Assembly (NCBI RefSeq): GCF_010119205.1
Contig: NZ_WRXM01000001.1
Location: 806,001 to 870,000 of the forward strand
Length of the DNA stretch: 64,000 nt
Direction: 5' to 3'
Source of the DNA: Haloarcula limicola
GTDB lineage: Archaea > Halobacteriota > Halobacteria > Halobacteriales > Haloarculaceae
Every line of letters begins with the position of its first letter. Within the stretch, counting starts at the first letter, position 1. The notes beneath the pieces were generated by a model. That model saw only the letters and a list, made by a program, of their open reading frames with translations, was not told where the DNA came from and made no database searches. Shown piece after piece: positions 15,701-25,129 of the stretch. The position numbers were made by a program, and so were the translations under genes.

Positions 15701-16186
15701 CTAGTAGTCCTTGGCGCGCTCGATCCAGCCGTCGATCCGGCTCTCGGAGAGGTCCGTCTCCGCGGCTATCTCGGCGGCGTCCGCCGCCGCGAGGTCGCCG
15801 ACGGTGTCGATACCGAGACCGTTGAGTCGCTTCGCGTAGGCCGGGCCGATGCCCTTGATCTCGGTGACCGGGTCGTCGCTCCCCTCGCCGATCTCGGGCT
15901 CGGCCTCGGGGACCGTGGCGTCTATCGACCCGCTCTCGTCGGGCACGGTCGCGTCGGCGGCGGCCGTCTCGTCGTCGGTCGCCGCGCCCGCGTCGGTGCT
16001 CGGAGTCTCGGTCTCGCTGCCGTCCGTCACCGCAGTCTCGGTCCCCTTGACTGCGTCTTCGTCCTCAGTAGATGGTTCGCGCTCGACGGTCACGTCCACG
16101 TCGCCGGGCGACCCGGACCCGTTCCCTGACGCGGACTCCGCCCCGTCGAGCCCGAGGGCAGATTTCAGTTTCTGAAGCAGACCCAT
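15701..16186 (-). CDS. Acidic linker protein with C-terminal helix-hairpin-helix domain
   Basis: A 161-residue protein. Residues 1-12 form a short amphipathic helix (MGLLQKLKSALGL), 13-105 are low-complexity Asp/Glu/Thr/Ala, and 106-161 form a helix-hairpin-helix module: EIKGIGPAYAKRLNGLGI followed by TVGDLAAADAAEIA. Such domains contact DNA backbone or other proteins non-specifically. The same module ends the unrelated coiled-coil protein at 21263-22237. No catalytic motif is present. Its role is unknown, possibly chromatin-, repair- or scaffold-related. Confidence 0.75.
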   Translation of the reverse strand: MGLLQKLKSALGLDGAESASGNGSGSPGDVDVTVEREPSTEDEDAVKGTETAVTDGSETETPSTDAGAATDDETAAADATVPDESGSIDATVPEAEPEIGEGSDDPVTEIKGIGPAYAKRLNGLGIDTVGDLAAADAAEIAAETDLSESRIDGWIERAKDY

Positions 16187-16235
16187 GCGCGGGACTACTT
16201 TCCCCCGACACTAATCTCTTGCTGGTACGCGTCCG

Positions 16236-17033
16236 TCACAGACCCGCGCGAAGTGCGTCGTTCATCGGGTTTACGGGCGCGTCTTCGCCGGTCCAGAGCT
16301 CGAACGCCTCGACGCCCTGATACAGGAGCATCCACGCGCCGTCGATGGTCGTCGCCCCGACCTCGGCGGCGTCACGCAGGAGCCGCGTCGACAGCGGCGA
16401 GTAGACGGCGTCGAGAACGGCCAGCTCGCCGTGTAACGCCTCGGCCGGCACCGGCGTCTCGTCCTCGTCCATCCCGACGCTGGTACAGTTGACGAGGACG
16501 TCGGCGTCGGCGAGCAACTCGGCCAGTCCGGCGAGTCCGTGCCCGCTTGCGTCGGGGACCTCTCCGGCGAGGTCGCGGGCCTTCGACTCGGTTCGATTGG
16601 CGACGCGAACGCTCATGCCCTCGTCTGCGAGGCCGAACGCGACGGCCCGACCGGCTCCGCCTGCACCGACGACGACGGCCGTTCCGGAGAGGTCCACGCC
16701 GTGGTGTTCGAGCGCTCGAACGGCTCCGACGGCGTCCGTGTTGTAACCCGTCGGTGTCCCGTCACCGAAGTCGATAGTGTTGACCGCGCCGATGCGTTCG
16801 GCGAGCGGATCGGGCGAGACGGCGTCGAGCACGTCCTGTTTGAACGGGATGGTGACGTTCAGGCCCGCGACGCCGAGTCGGTCGGCCGCCTCGACGGCCG
16901 CCGCTCCCCCGTCGGCGGCGGGTTCGAATGTGACGTACTTCGCGTCGATGCCGAGCGCCTCGTAGCCCGCCTCGTGCATCGGCGGCGACAGCGAGTGCCC
17001 GACCGGGTTCCCGATGAGACCGTAGACGTCCAT
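16236..17033 (-). CDS. aroE: Shikimate dehydrogenase
   Basis: A 265-residue NADP-dependent enzyme reducing 3-dehydroshikimate to shikimate, upstream of chorismate. SLSP (14-17) binds shikimate, NVTIPFK contains catalytic K65, and GYNTD carries the paired aspartate. The NADP loop is [15 protein letters not shown] start at [17 protein letters not shown], the family N-terminus. The gene lies 50 bases beyond the helix-hairpin-helix gene on the same strand and close to the chorismate-consuming pab operon, linking supply and use of the pathway. Confidence 0.95.
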   Translation of the reverse strand: MDVYGLIGNPVGHSLSPPMHEAGYEALGIDAKYVTFEPAADGGAAAVEAADRLGVAGLNVTIPFKQDVLDAVSPDPLAERIGAVNTIDFGDGTPTGYNTDAVGAVRALEHHGVDLSGTAVVVGAGGAGRAVAFGLADEGMSVRVANRTESKARDLAGEVPDASGHGLAGLAELLADADVLVNCTSVGMDEDETPVPAEALHGELAVLDAVYSPLSTRLLRDAAEVGATTIDGAWMLLYQGVEAFELWTGEDAPVNPMNDALRAGL

Positions 17034-17179
17034 ACGCCTGCCAGTGCGCGCGGGACACATGAACGACACGCTCTGGGCCGGCGAGCGGCGGCGCTTCGGC
17101 GGGTTCGCTGTCGTCCTCGAACCCGCGTTCGGACGCAGTTTCGCAAGTTTTTCACGCCGACCTGTGCTGTGGACACGTA

Positions 17180-18565
17180 GTGAGTCGTCTACGTCATCCG
17201 CTGGTGCAGATCGCGGGCGCGGTCCTGTTGACCGCCGCCTGGGTCGGTGCGAGCCTCCTCGGCTACGGGATGGGCCGAGTCACGACCGTCGCGGTGAGCG
17301 GACTGGCGGTCCTCGGCGCGTCGTTCCTCCTCGCGTGGGGGGCCGAGACGGCCGAGAAAGACGTGCCGCGCGCGTTCGCGATCGCCGTGCTCGCGGTGCT
17401 CGCCGTCGCCCCCGAGTACGCCGTCGACGCGCTCTACGCGTGGAACGCCGGGGCGGGTGGCGCGACCATCGAAGCCTGTTCGCAGCTCTCGCCGGCCGCC
17501 ATCGACGCCGGCGAGACCGAGCTCGCGCGGGCCTGCCACGACGCCAACCTCGCCGTGGCGAACATGACCGGCGCGAACCGCATCCTCATCGGCGTCGGGT
17601 GGGCCGGTATCGCCCTGTTCACCGTCATGCGAGCGAGTTCGACCGCCGACCCCGCGGTCGTAAACCGGGATGGGTTCCTCAAGAGCGCGGTCCAGTTGGA
17701 CCGCGACATCGCCACGGAGATCGCCTTCCTCTTCGTGGCGACCGGGTGGGCCTTCCTCGTTCCCCTCGGCGGCGGCATCGGCGCGCTCGACACGCTGTTC
17801 CTAGTCGGCCTCTACGTACTGTACATCGGTCTCGTCCTCAAGTCCGACGTCGAGGCCCACGACCACACCGTCGGCGTTCCCGAGTACCTCCAGTCGTGGT
17901 CGATCCCGTGGCGACCGCTGTCGGTGCTGGTGCTCTTCGGCTACTCCGGGCTGATGATATTCACCGCCGTGGAACCGTTCGCACACGGACTGGAGGCGAT
18001 CGGACTGGCCAACGGCATCCCCTCGTTCTTCATGATTCAGTGGGTCGCACCGCTGGCCAGCGAGTCGCCGGAACTCATCGTCGTCGCGGTGCTGGTCAAC
18101 AAGGCGCGTTCGACCGCCGGGTTCAACGCGCTCATCTCCTCGAAGCTCAACCAGTGGACGCTCCTCATCGGGACCATCGCCGTCGTCTACTCCATCGCGT
18201 TCGGCGGCTACGGCGTCCTCCCGTTCGACGCCCGCCAGTCCGCCGAGATCTGGATCACGGCCGCCCAGTCGTTCTTCGCGCTGGCGCTCCTCTGTAACTT
18301 CGAGATCTCGCTACGGGAAGCGGTCGTCCTGTTCGTCCTGTTCATCACGCAGGTGCTGATAGAGTTCGCGCTCATCCAGGACCTGCTGGTGTTGCCGATC
18401 ACGAGCCACGACCTGCTCATCGGCTACACGGTCCTGTACGTCGCCGCCGGTCTCGGGCTGTTCTTCCTCCGGCGCGAGTCGCTGAAAGAGCTGTTCGGAC
18501 GGGCGACCGACGCGTTCCGCACCGCGATGGGACGTGAGCCGGTCCACGTGGACCAGGCCGACTGA
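17180..18565 (+). CDS. Sodium/calcium exchanger-family membrane protein
   Basis: A 461-residue integral membrane protein with about ten hydrophobic segments arranged as two related halves. Each half carries an ion-binding-like motif: [12 protein letters not shown] in the first and [16 protein letters not shown] in the second, with [10 protein letters not shown] resembling the alpha-repeat GxxN element. This is the cation/calcium antiporter layout. It likely extrudes Ca2+ or another cation against Na+ or H+. The start is a GTG at 17180, chosen because a transmembrane helix follows soon after. Its stop overlaps the dtdA start by one base (TGATG). Confidence 0.82.
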   Translation: MSRLRHPLVQIAGAVLLTAAWVGASLLGYGMGRVTTVAVSGLAVLGASFLLAWGAETAEKDVPRAFAIAVLAVLAVAPEYAVDALYAWNAGAGGATIEACSQLSPAAIDAGETELARACHDANLAVANMTGANRILIGVGWAGIALFTVMRASSTADPAVVNRDGFLKSAVQLDRDIATEIAFLFVATGWAFLVPLGGGIGALDTLFLVGLYVLYIGLVLKSDVEAHDHTVGVPEYLQSWSIPWRPLSVLVLFGYSGLMIFTAVEPFAHGLEAIGLANGIPSFFMIQWVAPLASESPELIVVAVLVNKARSTAGFNALISSKLNQWTLLIGTIAVVYSIAFGGYGVLPFDARQSAEIWITAAQSFFALALLCNFEISLREAVVLFVLFITQVLIEFALIQDLLVLPITSHDLLIGYTVLYVAAGLGLFFLRRESLKELFGRATDAFRTAMGREPVHVDQAD

Positions 18566-19926
18566 TGCTCGCAGTCGTCGTCTCCCGGGCCGACGAAGCG
18601 TCCGTCCACGTGGGAGAACATCTGCGAGAGACCGCCGACTGGACGGAGACGACCGACGACAGCCGCCCCGACGCCGACGGCGGCGGCACCGTCTACCGAA
18701 CCGACGAGGCGGAACTGCGCGAGTTCGACGACTGGCATCTCGAACTGGACGGCGTCGCCGAGGCGTTCGACGACCCCGACCTGCTCGTCTTCGCCTCCCG
18801 ACACGCCGGCGAGACCGACGAACTCCTGACCGCCCATCACACCGGTAACTTCGGCGAGGCGGAGTTCGGCGGCGAAGCGGGGCGGTTCGCCCGCGCGTGT
18901 CCGAACGCCCAGCGCGAAGTCGTGACCGCGCTCGCCGAACACGCGCCCGAGGGCTACGAGGTCGGCGTCGAGTGCACGCACCACGGACCGACGAGCGTCG
19001 GCGTCCCCTCGATGTTCGTCGAAGTCGGGAGCGCCGAGGCGCAGTGGCGCGACCCCGACGCGGCCCGCGCCGTCGCTCGCGCGATTCTCTCCCTGCGTGA
19101 CGTTGCGGCGGATGCGCCCCGGGAGAACGGCAGCCGTCGCCACCTCGTCGGCTTCGGCGGCGGCCACTACGCCCCGCGGTTCGAGCGCGTGATTCGGGAG
19201 ACCGACTGGGCCGTCGGCCACGTCGCCGCCGACTGGTCCCTCTCGGCCCTCGACGAGTGGGCCGAGACCGACGCCGAACGCGAGGCGGTCCTCGAACGGG
19301 CCTTCGACGCCAGCGCGGCCGACTACGCCCTGCTGGAAGCCGAGCGACCGGCCCTCGAATCGACGCTGGAGCGACTCGGCTACCGAGTCGTCGAGGAGAC
19401 GTTCGTCCGCGAGACCACCGGCGTCCCGCTCGAACTGGTCGAGGCGCTGGAGGCGGAAGTCGCGCCGGTCGAAGGCGGCCTCCGGTTCGGCGACCCGGCC
19501 ACGGCGGCCGAGCGCCGGACCGACTGGGAGGTCGTCGAACCGCCCGCGGACCTCCGCTCCGAGGCCGCCGGCATCGACGCCGAGGCGCTTCGGGAGTGGG
19601 TCGCGTCCAACGCGCTCGCGTTCGGTACCGAGCAGCGCGGCACCGTCGTCACCGGGCCGTTCGTCCTGCCGCCCGAGACGACCCGCGATTCGCTGGTGTC
19701 GGCGCTGGCCGAGATTCTCCGCCGTCGCTACGACAGCGTCGAGCGGGAGGGCGACGAGCTCGTCGCCCGCGAGGAGGCGTTCGACCCCGACCTCGCGCGC
19801 ACCACCGGCGTCCCCGAAGGCCCGAAGTTCGGAAAGCTCTCCGCGGGCGAGGCCGTCGAAGTCGACGGTGACGTAATCGAACCGGAGCGCGTCCAACGCG
19901 AACGTATACGTCGATTTACGCTGTAG
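18565..19926 (+). CDS. dtdA: D-aminoacyl-tRNA deacylase, archaeal/plant type (DTD2-like)
   Basis: This enzyme removes D-amino acids wrongly attached to tRNA. Family motifs are SRHAGETDELLTAHHTGNFGE (around residues 73-94), ECTHHGPTSVGVP and VGFGGGHYAPRF. At 453 residues it is much longer than the roughly 270-residue DtdA of many archaea. The catalytic core ends near residue 270, and the remaining part is an acidic extension of unknown role, ending GEAVEVDGDVIEPERVQ. I believe other haloarchaea share the extension. It is coupled by one-base overlap to the exchanger gene. Confidence 0.88.
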   Translation: MLAVVVSRADEASVHVGEHLRETADWTETTDDSRPDADGGGTVYRTDEAELREFDDWHLELDGVAEAFDDPDLLVFASRHAGETDELLTAHHTGNFGEAEFGGEAGRFARACPNAQREVVTALAEHAPEGYEVGVECTHHGPTSVGVPSMFVEVGSAEAQWRDPDAARAVARAILSLRDVAADAPRENGSRRHLVGFGGGHYAPRFERVIRETDWAVGHVAADWSLSALDEWAETDAEREAVLERAFDASAADYALLEAERPALESTLERLGYRVVEETFVRETTGVPLELVEALEAEVAPVEGGLRFGDPATAAERRTDWEVVEPPADLRSEAAGIDAEALREWVASNALAFGTEQRGTVVTGPFVLPPETTRDSLVSALAEILRRRYDSVEREGDELVAREEAFDPDLARTTGVPEGPKFGKLSAGEAVEVDGDVIEPERVQRERIRRFTL

Positions 19927-19942
19927 AAAATGGCCCGAAATC

Positions 19943-19983
19943 GAGGGGGAAATCGTCAGACGTGCGTCAGACTGAGGGGGAAA
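19943..19983. promoter_or_regulatory. Nested direct repeats upstream of ftsZ1
   Basis: Two pairs of direct repeats are nested: GAGGGGGAAA at 19943-19952 and 19974-19983 enclose GTCAGAC at 19955-19961 and 19966-19972. The set ends 35 bases before the ftsZ1 start codon, at the position of the basal promoter. Such tandem half-sites suggest a DNA-binding regulator of division gene expression, though this is inference from layout only. Confidence 0.45.
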
Positions 19984-20018
19984 ACTAATGAACGTCCGTC
20001 TGCAACGGGGATTTAAAT

Positions 20019-21179
20019 ATGGACTCGATTATCGACGACGCTATCGAGGAGGCCGAAGACGAACGGGACGGCGCCTCGGAGCCAGCGGCCGAGACGGAGA
20101 CGAGCCCCGGGCGAGAGGACGTGTCGACGTCCGGGACGATGACCGACGACGAACTGGCCAGCGTCGTCAAGGACTTAGAGACGAAGATCACCGTCGTCGG
20201 CTGCGGCGGTGCCGGCGGGAACACCGTCACCCGCATGATGGAGGAGGGCATTCACGGCGCGAAACTCGTCGCCGCGAACACGGACGCCCAGCACTTAGCC
20301 GACGAAGTGGAAGCCGACACGAAGATCCTCATCGGTCGCAAGCGCACCGGCGGCCGCGGCGCGGGCTCGGTCCCGAAAATCGGCGAGGAGGCCGCCCAGG
20401 AGGACCTAGAGGACATCCAGCAGTCCATCGACGGCTCCGACATGGTCTTCGTCACCGCCGGGCTCGGCGGCGGCACCGGGACCGGTTCGGCTCCCGTCGT
20501 CGCGCAGGCCGCACAGGACGCCGGCGCGCTCACGATCTCTATCGTCACGATCCCGTTCACGGCGGAGGGCGAACGCCGCCGCGCGAACGCCGACGCCGGT
20601 CTCGAACGCCTGCGGGCCGTCTCCGACACCGTCATCGTCGTCCCGAACGACCGCCTCCTCGACTACGCGCCGTCGATGCCGCTGCAGGACGCCTTCAAGA
20701 TCTGCGACCGCGTGCTGATGCGCTCGGTCAAGGGCATGACCGAACTCATCACCAAGCCCGGTCTCGTCAACGTGGACTTCGCCGACGTCCGCACCATCAT
20801 GGAGAACGGCGGCGTCGCCATGATCGGGCTGGGCGAGTCCGACAGCGAGAACAAGGCCCAGGACTCCATCCGCTCGGCGCTCCGCTCGCCGCTGCTGGAC
20901 GTGGAGTTCGACGGCGCGAACTCCGCGCTGGTCAACGTCGTCGGCGGTCCCGACATGAGTATCGAGGAGGCCGAGGGCGTCGTCGAGGAGATCTACGACC
21001 GCATCGACCCCGACGCCCGCATCATCTGGGGGGCGTCCATCAACAACGACTTCCAGGGGAAGATGGAGACGATGATCGTCGTCACCGGCGTCGAGAGCCC
21101 GCAGATATACGGCCAGAGCGAGGCCGAACAGGAGCGCGCCGCCAAGCAGATGGGCGAAGACATCGACTTCGTCGAGTAA
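20019..21179 (+). CDS. ftsZ1: Cell division protein FtsZ, type 1
   Basis: A 386-residue tubulin-superfamily GTPase that forms the division ring. The tubulin signature GGGTGTGS is at 150-157, [10 protein letters not shown] at 59-68 binds GTP, and the T7 catalytic loop NVDFAD is at 251-256. The first 50 residues are an acidic extension, as in haloarchaeal FtsZ1. The C-terminus is short, without the bacterial FtsA/ZipA-binding peptide. Proximity to secE and spt5 is typical for the FtsZ1 paralogue, which in Haloferax scaffolds ring assembly while FtsZ2 drives constriction. Confidence 0.95.
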   Translation: MDSIIDDAIEEAEDERDGASEPAAETETSPGREDVSTSGTMTDDELASVVKDLETKITVVGCGGAGGNTVTRMMEEGIHGAKLVAANTDAQHLADEVEADTKILIGRKRTGGRGAGSVPKIGEEAAQEDLEDIQQSIDGSDMVFVTAGLGGGTGTGSAPVVAQAAQDAGALTISIVTIPFTAEGERRRANADAGLERLRAVSDTVIVVPNDRLLDYAPSMPLQDAFKICDRVLMRSVKGMTELITKPGLVNVDFADVRTIMENGGVAMIGLGESDSENKAQDSIRSALRSPLLDVEFDGANSALVNVVGGPDMSIEEAEGVVEEIYDRIDPDARIIWGASINNDFQGKMETMIVVTGVESPQIYGQSEAEQERAAKQMGEDIDFVE

Positions 21180-21262
21180 TCCGGTCGAAGCCGGTCGTCG
21201 CGGACTTTCTCCCGAAAAGAGCTGTGAAAGCGAGGTCGACGCGCCCTTACGCTACGAGACCG

Positions 21263-22237
21263 TCAGGCCTGTGACTGAGCGCTGTTGATCCAGTCGCTGG
21301 CGCGGTCCTCCGCGACCTCGGCCGCGTCGGCGACCGTTCCCGCATCGGTGCTGGCGAGGTCGCCGATCGATTCGACGCCGACCTCCCGGAGCCGGTCGGC
21401 GTACGTCTCACCGAGTCCCTCGACGGTCTCGAGTTCCGTCCCGTGGTCGGCAGAATCCCCTCTCGCGTCCGCGTTGTCGCCTCCGGATAGCTGCTGTTGG
21501 GCCTGTTCGGCGACTTCCTCGACAGCCCGGTCGGCGTTCTCCGTGACCTCCTCGGCGGTCTCCTGCGCGTGCTGTGCCGTCTCTTCGGCAGTCTCCTGAA
21601 CGTTCCGGGTTGTCTCTTCGGCGGTCTCCTGAACGTTCTCGGAGACCGACTCGGCGGCCCGAACGCTCTCGACGGCGTCTTCCTGGGTCCGGCGCTGGGC
21701 GCTGAGGACCGCGGAGACGGTCTCGGAGACGAGCTCTCGCTGTGACTCGCTGAGGTCCTCGAACGTCTCGTCGAACTCGGATTCGAACTCGTCCCAGGCG
21801 TCGTTTTGCGTGTCCTCGAAGTCCTCGAACTGGTCGTTGACGGCGTCGCGGAACTGCTCGCCGTCGAGGGAGCTCTCGACGGCGTCGAGCTGATCGTTGA
21901 ACAGTTTGCGGACGACCTCCGCGTTCTGCTCGTACTGCGCGTCGAGGACCTCCTGGGTCAGCTCGGCGTTCTCCGCGAACTGGGCGTCGAGCTTCGAACG
22001 GACCTCGTCGGCGTCCATCGACGACTCGAACGCGTCGAGCTGCGCGTTGAAGAGCTGTTGGAGGAGTTCGGTCCCCTGTTGCTGGGCGGAGCGCTGAGCG
22101 CTGATGCTGTTCTCCATGAACGCCTCCATCGCGTTCTGCTGGAGCTGGAGGCTCTGCTGGAAGAGTTCCTGCGTCTGCTGGATAGTCTCGCGTTGCATCT
22201 GGAAAGCGGCTTCGAAAGGCGAGGTTGCTTTTGACAT
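21263..22237 (-). CDS. Phasin-like amphipathic coiled-coil protein with C-terminal helix-hairpin-helix
   Basis: A 324-residue protein in three parts. Residues 1-110 are Gln-rich helices with a repeated unit ending LLQQLFNAQLDAFESSMD and VRKLFNDQLDAVESSLD. Residues 165-255 are a long helix with tandem NVQETAEET/HAQETAEEV units of about 11 residues, as in apolipoprotein- or phasin-like surface-coating helices. Residues 272-324 are a helix-hairpin-helix module (TVEGLGETYADRL). There is no signal or membrane segment. A role coating a granule, membrane or nucleoid is possible. It sits convergent to ftsZ1, between it and secE. Confidence 0.7.
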   Translation of the reverse strand: MSKATSPFEAAFQMQRETIQQTQELFQQSLQLQQNAMEAFMENSISAQRSAQQQGTELLQQLFNAQLDAFESSMDADEVRSKLDAQFAENAELTQEVLDAQYEQNAEVVRKLFNDQLDAVESSLDGEQFRDAVNDQFEDFEDTQNDAWDEFESEFDETFEDLSESQRELVSETVSAVLSAQRRTQEDAVESVRAAESVSENVQETAEETTRNVQETAEETAQHAQETAEEVTENADRAVEEVAEQAQQQLSGGDNADARGDSADHGTELETVEGLGETYADRLREVGVESIGDLASTDAGTVADAAEVAEDRASDWINSAQSQA

Positions 22238-22544
22238 TGTTGGAGATGGATGTGACGTCACGCGATCCCGAAGCGCATACGGGTGCGACACCAAGTTCGC
22301 GTTCAGACGGAAGGGCGGATTTCGAATAAACCTTTTGCAGGTTCTAAATGGTGGCAATTACCAATTGATGGCAGAATCAGACATTTCCCGCCACGTCCTC
22401 GGATAGTTGCTTCTGCACCGGTATTTTCGGCCGCGTGCGCCGACTGTGGTATCACGTTACGTCGCGCAAGTTCGCCCGAAGCGTTCAGGATAGCGAGATC
22501 GCCGAGGCGGTCGCGCTCGTGGTCGCTCTCTTCGACCGGCGACC

Positions 22545-22556
22545 ACAATATAGAAA
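22545..22556 (+). promoter_or_regulatory. Promoter of secE-spt5
   Basis: ACAATATAGAAA is a clear TATA-type element about 30 bases before the secE ATG at 22581. The rest of the 343-base gap (22238-22580) holds a long leader for the coiled-coil gene, with a minus-strand TATA-like GGTTTATTC near 22325 and a small palindrome CAATT-ACC-AATTG near 22355. I see no further gene or RNA in it. Confidence 0.6.
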
Positions 22557-22580
22557 AGCCAGCGGGGGATACCACCCGCT

Positions 22581-22760
22581 ATGGACGTCCCGTACGACCT
22601 CACCTCCTACGTTCGCGTACTCAAACTGGCGAGTACGCCCTCCTGGGAGGAGTTCTCGCAAATCGCAAAGATCGCCGGTGCCGGTATCATGCTGGTCGGA
22701 CTGCTCGGGTTCGTCATCTTCGCGGTGATGACGTTCGTCCCCGGAAGCAAGCCGGTGTAA
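22581..22760 (+). CDS. secE: Protein translocase subunit SecE (Sss1/Sec61-gamma type)
   Basis: A 59-residue tail-anchored subunit of the SecYEG channel. An amphipathic N-terminal helix ([21 protein letters not shown]) lies on the membrane. A single transmembrane helix, about residues 32-53 ([19 protein letters not shown]), clamps SecY. It is identified by size, the conserved TPSWEEF segment and the position four bases before spt5, an arrangement conserved across archaea. The stop codon is TAA at 22758-22760. Confidence 0.93.
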   Translation: MDVPYDLTSYVRVLKLASTPSWEEFSQIAKIAGAGIMLVGLLGFVIFAVMTFVPGSKPV

Positions 22761-22764
22761 ACAG

Positions 22765-23202
22765 ATGGGTATCTACGCTGTCAAGACCACGGCGAGTCAG
22801 GAACGCACCGTCGCGGAGATGATCATCAACCGCGAGGAACCGGACATTCACGCGGCGCTGGCCCCGGATTCGCTGACCAGCTACGTGATGGTCGAGGCCG
22901 AGGACGCCGCCGTCTTCGACCGCATCTTGGACGAGATTCCCCACGCCAACGGTATCGTGCAGGGCGAGTCCTCCATCGCGGAGGTCGAGCACTTCCTCTC
23001 GCCGAAACCCGACGTCGAGGGGATCGCCGAGGGGGACATCGTCGAACTCATCGCCGGCCCGTTCAAGGGCGAGAAGGCGCAGGTCCAGCGCATCGACGAG
23101 GGGAAGGACCAGGTCACCGTCGAACTGTACGAGGCGACGGTCCCGATTCCGGTGACGGTCCGCGGCGACCAGATCCGGGTGTTGGATAGCGAAGAGCGAT
23201 AA
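22765..23202 (+). CDS. spt5: Transcription elongation factor Spt5 (NusG)
   Basis: A 145-residue protein with the NGN domain at 1-85 ([20 protein letters not shown], then [19 protein letters not shown]) and a KOW domain at about 90-145 ([23 protein letters not shown]). It bridges the RNA polymerase clamp to keep elongation processive and links transcription to translation. The length is the usual archaeal one and it partners with Spt4. It shares the secE message, being only four bases downstream. Confidence 0.95.
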   Translation: MGIYAVKTTASQERTVAEMIINREEPDIHAALAPDSLTSYVMVEAEDAAVFDRILDEIPHANGIVQGESSIAEVEHFLSPKPDVEGIAEGDIVELIAGPFKGEKAQVQRIDEGKDQVTVELYEATVPIPVTVRGDQIRVLDSEER

Positions 23203-23318
23203 GCCGGCCCCCCAGCGGCGGAGCCGTTCAGTTCTCCGCCGACGAGTTAGAAGGCTCAAAATACGATCGAACTGTTCTGAGCATTTAAGCGGGAACCGTT
23301 CGACGGTGCGGCTACACG

Positions 23319-24281
23319 ATGCCTGCCCTCCAGACGAACGGACTGACGAAGCGATTCGGCGACGTCGTCGCCGTCGACGACCTCGACCTGACCGTCGAGT
23401 CGGGCGAGGTGTTCGGCTTCCTCGGCCCGAACGGGGCCGGGAAGTCGACGACCATCAACCTCCTGCTGGACTTCATCCGCCCCACCGAGGGAAGCGTCGA
23501 AGTGCTCGGGATCGACGCGCAGGCCGACCCCGAGGCGATCAGGCGGCGGGTCGGCGTCCTCCCGGAGGGGTACGGCTTCGACGACCCGCTGCTCGGTCGG
23601 GAGTACCTCGAATGGGCCATCGGGACGAAGGGAGCCGACGACGACCCCGACGAACTGCTCTCGCTCGTGGGCCTCGAAGACGACGCCGACCGTCTCGCGG
23701 GCGACTACTCGAAGGGGATGCAACAGCGCCTCGCGTTCGCCATCGCGCTGGCCGGCGACCCGGACCTGTTGATCCTCGACGAGCCGTCGACCGGCCTCGA
23801 CCCCAACGGCATCCGGCGGATGCGCGAGGTCGTCCGCGACCGGGCGGCCGACGGGACGACGGTCTTCTTCTCCAGTCACATCCTCTCGGAGGTCGAGGCG
23901 GTCTGTGACCGCGTCGGCGTGATGAATCGGGGGGAACTCGTCGCCGTCGACAGCATCGACGGCCTCCGGGACAGCGCCGGCGGTCACGCCACCGTTGAGC
24001 TCGAATGCGCGACGCCGCCGACGGGCCTCGGCGTCGAGTCGCTCTCGGGCGTCGAACGCGCGACGGTCGAAGACCGGACGCTCGTCGTCCGGTGTTCGGA
24101 GCCGAGCGCGAAGGTGGACGTGGTCACGCACGTCGCCGAGCGCGCCGCCGTCGAGGACATCCTCTCGGAGACCGTTCCCCTCGAAACGCTGTTCAACGAG
24201 CTGACCGGCGGCGGCCGCGACGGCGGCGAGGCGGCGACGGCGGACGAGGCGACGGACGACCCGGCGGAGGCGCTCCAGTGA
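23319..24281 (+). CDS. ABC transporter ATP-binding protein
   Basis: A 320-residue ABC ATPase of the ABC-2 exporter type. The Walker A is GPNGAGKST (about 40-48), the signature is YSKGMQQR and the Walker B is LLILDEPSTGLDP, followed by the H-loop segment FFSSHILSEV. A roughly 90-residue C-terminal tail follows the ATPase core. It is the first gene of a three-gene operon with a permease (GTGA overlap) and a small membrane protein. The substrate is unknown. A TATA-like CATTTAAGC precedes the ATG by about 30 bases. Confidence 0.9.
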   Translation: MPALQTNGLTKRFGDVVAVDDLDLTVESGEVFGFLGPNGAGKSTTINLLLDFIRPTEGSVEVLGIDAQADPEAIRRRVGVLPEGYGFDDPLLGREYLEWAIGTKGADDDPDELLSLVGLEDDADRLAGDYSKGMQQRLAFAIALAGDPDLLILDEPSTGLDPNGIRRMREVVRDRAADGTTVFFSSHILSEVEAVCDRVGVMNRGELVAVDSIDGLRDSAGGHATVELECATPPTGLGVESLSGVERATVEDRTLVVRCSEPSAKVDVVTHVAERAAVEDILSETVPLETLFNELTGGGRDGGEAATADEATDDPAEALQ

Positions 24282-25129
24282 GCGCCCTCGACGTCGCGCG
24301 GAAGGACTTCAAGGGGGCGCGCCGCTCGCGGTCGCTGTGGACCGTCGCGACCCTGTTGGGAGCGGTCACCGCGCTGATCGCCTTCGGGTATCAGGGGTAT
24401 CAGCTCTCCCCGAGAGAGACGGTCGTACGGCTGTTCTCGACGATGGGGCTGCTGCTCGCGATGTTGCTCCCCGTCGTCGCGCTCGTCGCCAGTTACATGG
24501 CCATCGCCGGCGAGCGAGAGAGCGGCGGCGTGAAGTTCTTGCTCGGCCTGCCGAACACGCGCCGCGACGTGTTCCTCGGGAAGCTCCTCAGCCGGCTCGC
24601 GGTCGTCGCCGCGGGCGTGACGTTCATGTTCGCGACGGCCAGCGCCGTCGCCGTCGCCCGCCACGGCGTGCTCCCGGCCGGCGTCGTCGTCGGAATGCTC
24701 GCTATCTCGCTCGCCTACGCCGCCGTGTTCGTCGCCATCGCCGTCGCGCTCTCCTCGGCGCTCGCCGAGCGGAGCCGCGCCATCGCCGCCGCCATCGGGT
24801 CGTACTTTCTGCTCGTCATCCTCTACGTGGTCCCCGGCATCGGCGTCTCGACCGTCGCGCAGTGGGTCCACACCACGATGCTCGGGGCCGAGCCGAACCT
24901 CGACCTCTACAACGCGGTGACGTACACGAGTCCCTTCATCGCCTATCGGAAGGCGGTGAACCTCGTGCTGCCGGCGGGGATGGAACAGCGGGTCCTCCAG
25001 CGGGCCGGCGAGAACAGCGAGCTGCCGGCGTACCTCGGCGACGAGGTGGCGCTCGCGGTGTTCGCCGTCTGGCTCGTCGTCCCGCTGGCGATCGGCTACC
25101 TGCGGTTCGAGGGGGCCGATTTAGAATGA
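24278..25129 (+). CDS. ABC-2 type transporter permease
   Basis: A 283-residue permease with six hydrophobic segments. It begins VSALDVARKDFKGARRSRSLW, the cytoplasmic start typical of ABC-2/NatB-type permeases, and has the ERESGGVKFLLGLPNTRRDVFLGK loop between helices 2 and 3. The start is a GTG at 24278 overlapping the ATPase stop (GTGA), which gives the family N-terminus. Longer in-frame extensions lie inside the ATPase gene and are rejected. It works with the upstream ATPase, and the direction and substrate are unknown. Confidence 0.85.
   Translation: MSALDVARKDFKGARRSRSLWTVATLLGAVTALIAFGYQGYQLSPRETVVRLFSTMGLLLAMLLPVVALVASYMAIAGERESGGVKFLLGLPNTRRDVFLGKLLSRLAVVAAGVTFMFATASAVAVARHGVLPAGVVVGMLAISLAYAAVFVAIAVALSSALAERSRAIAAAIGSYFLLVILYVVPGIGVSTVAQWVHTTMLGAEPNLDLYNAVTYTSPFIAYRKAVNLVLPAGMEQRVLQRAGENSELPAYLGDEVALAVFAVWLVVPLAIGYLRFEGADLE

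Noticed and set aside
22390-22560. Possible small coding frame or RNA before secE
   Set aside because: Short frames there lack acidic composition and the segment has no stable pattern beyond the secE promoter.
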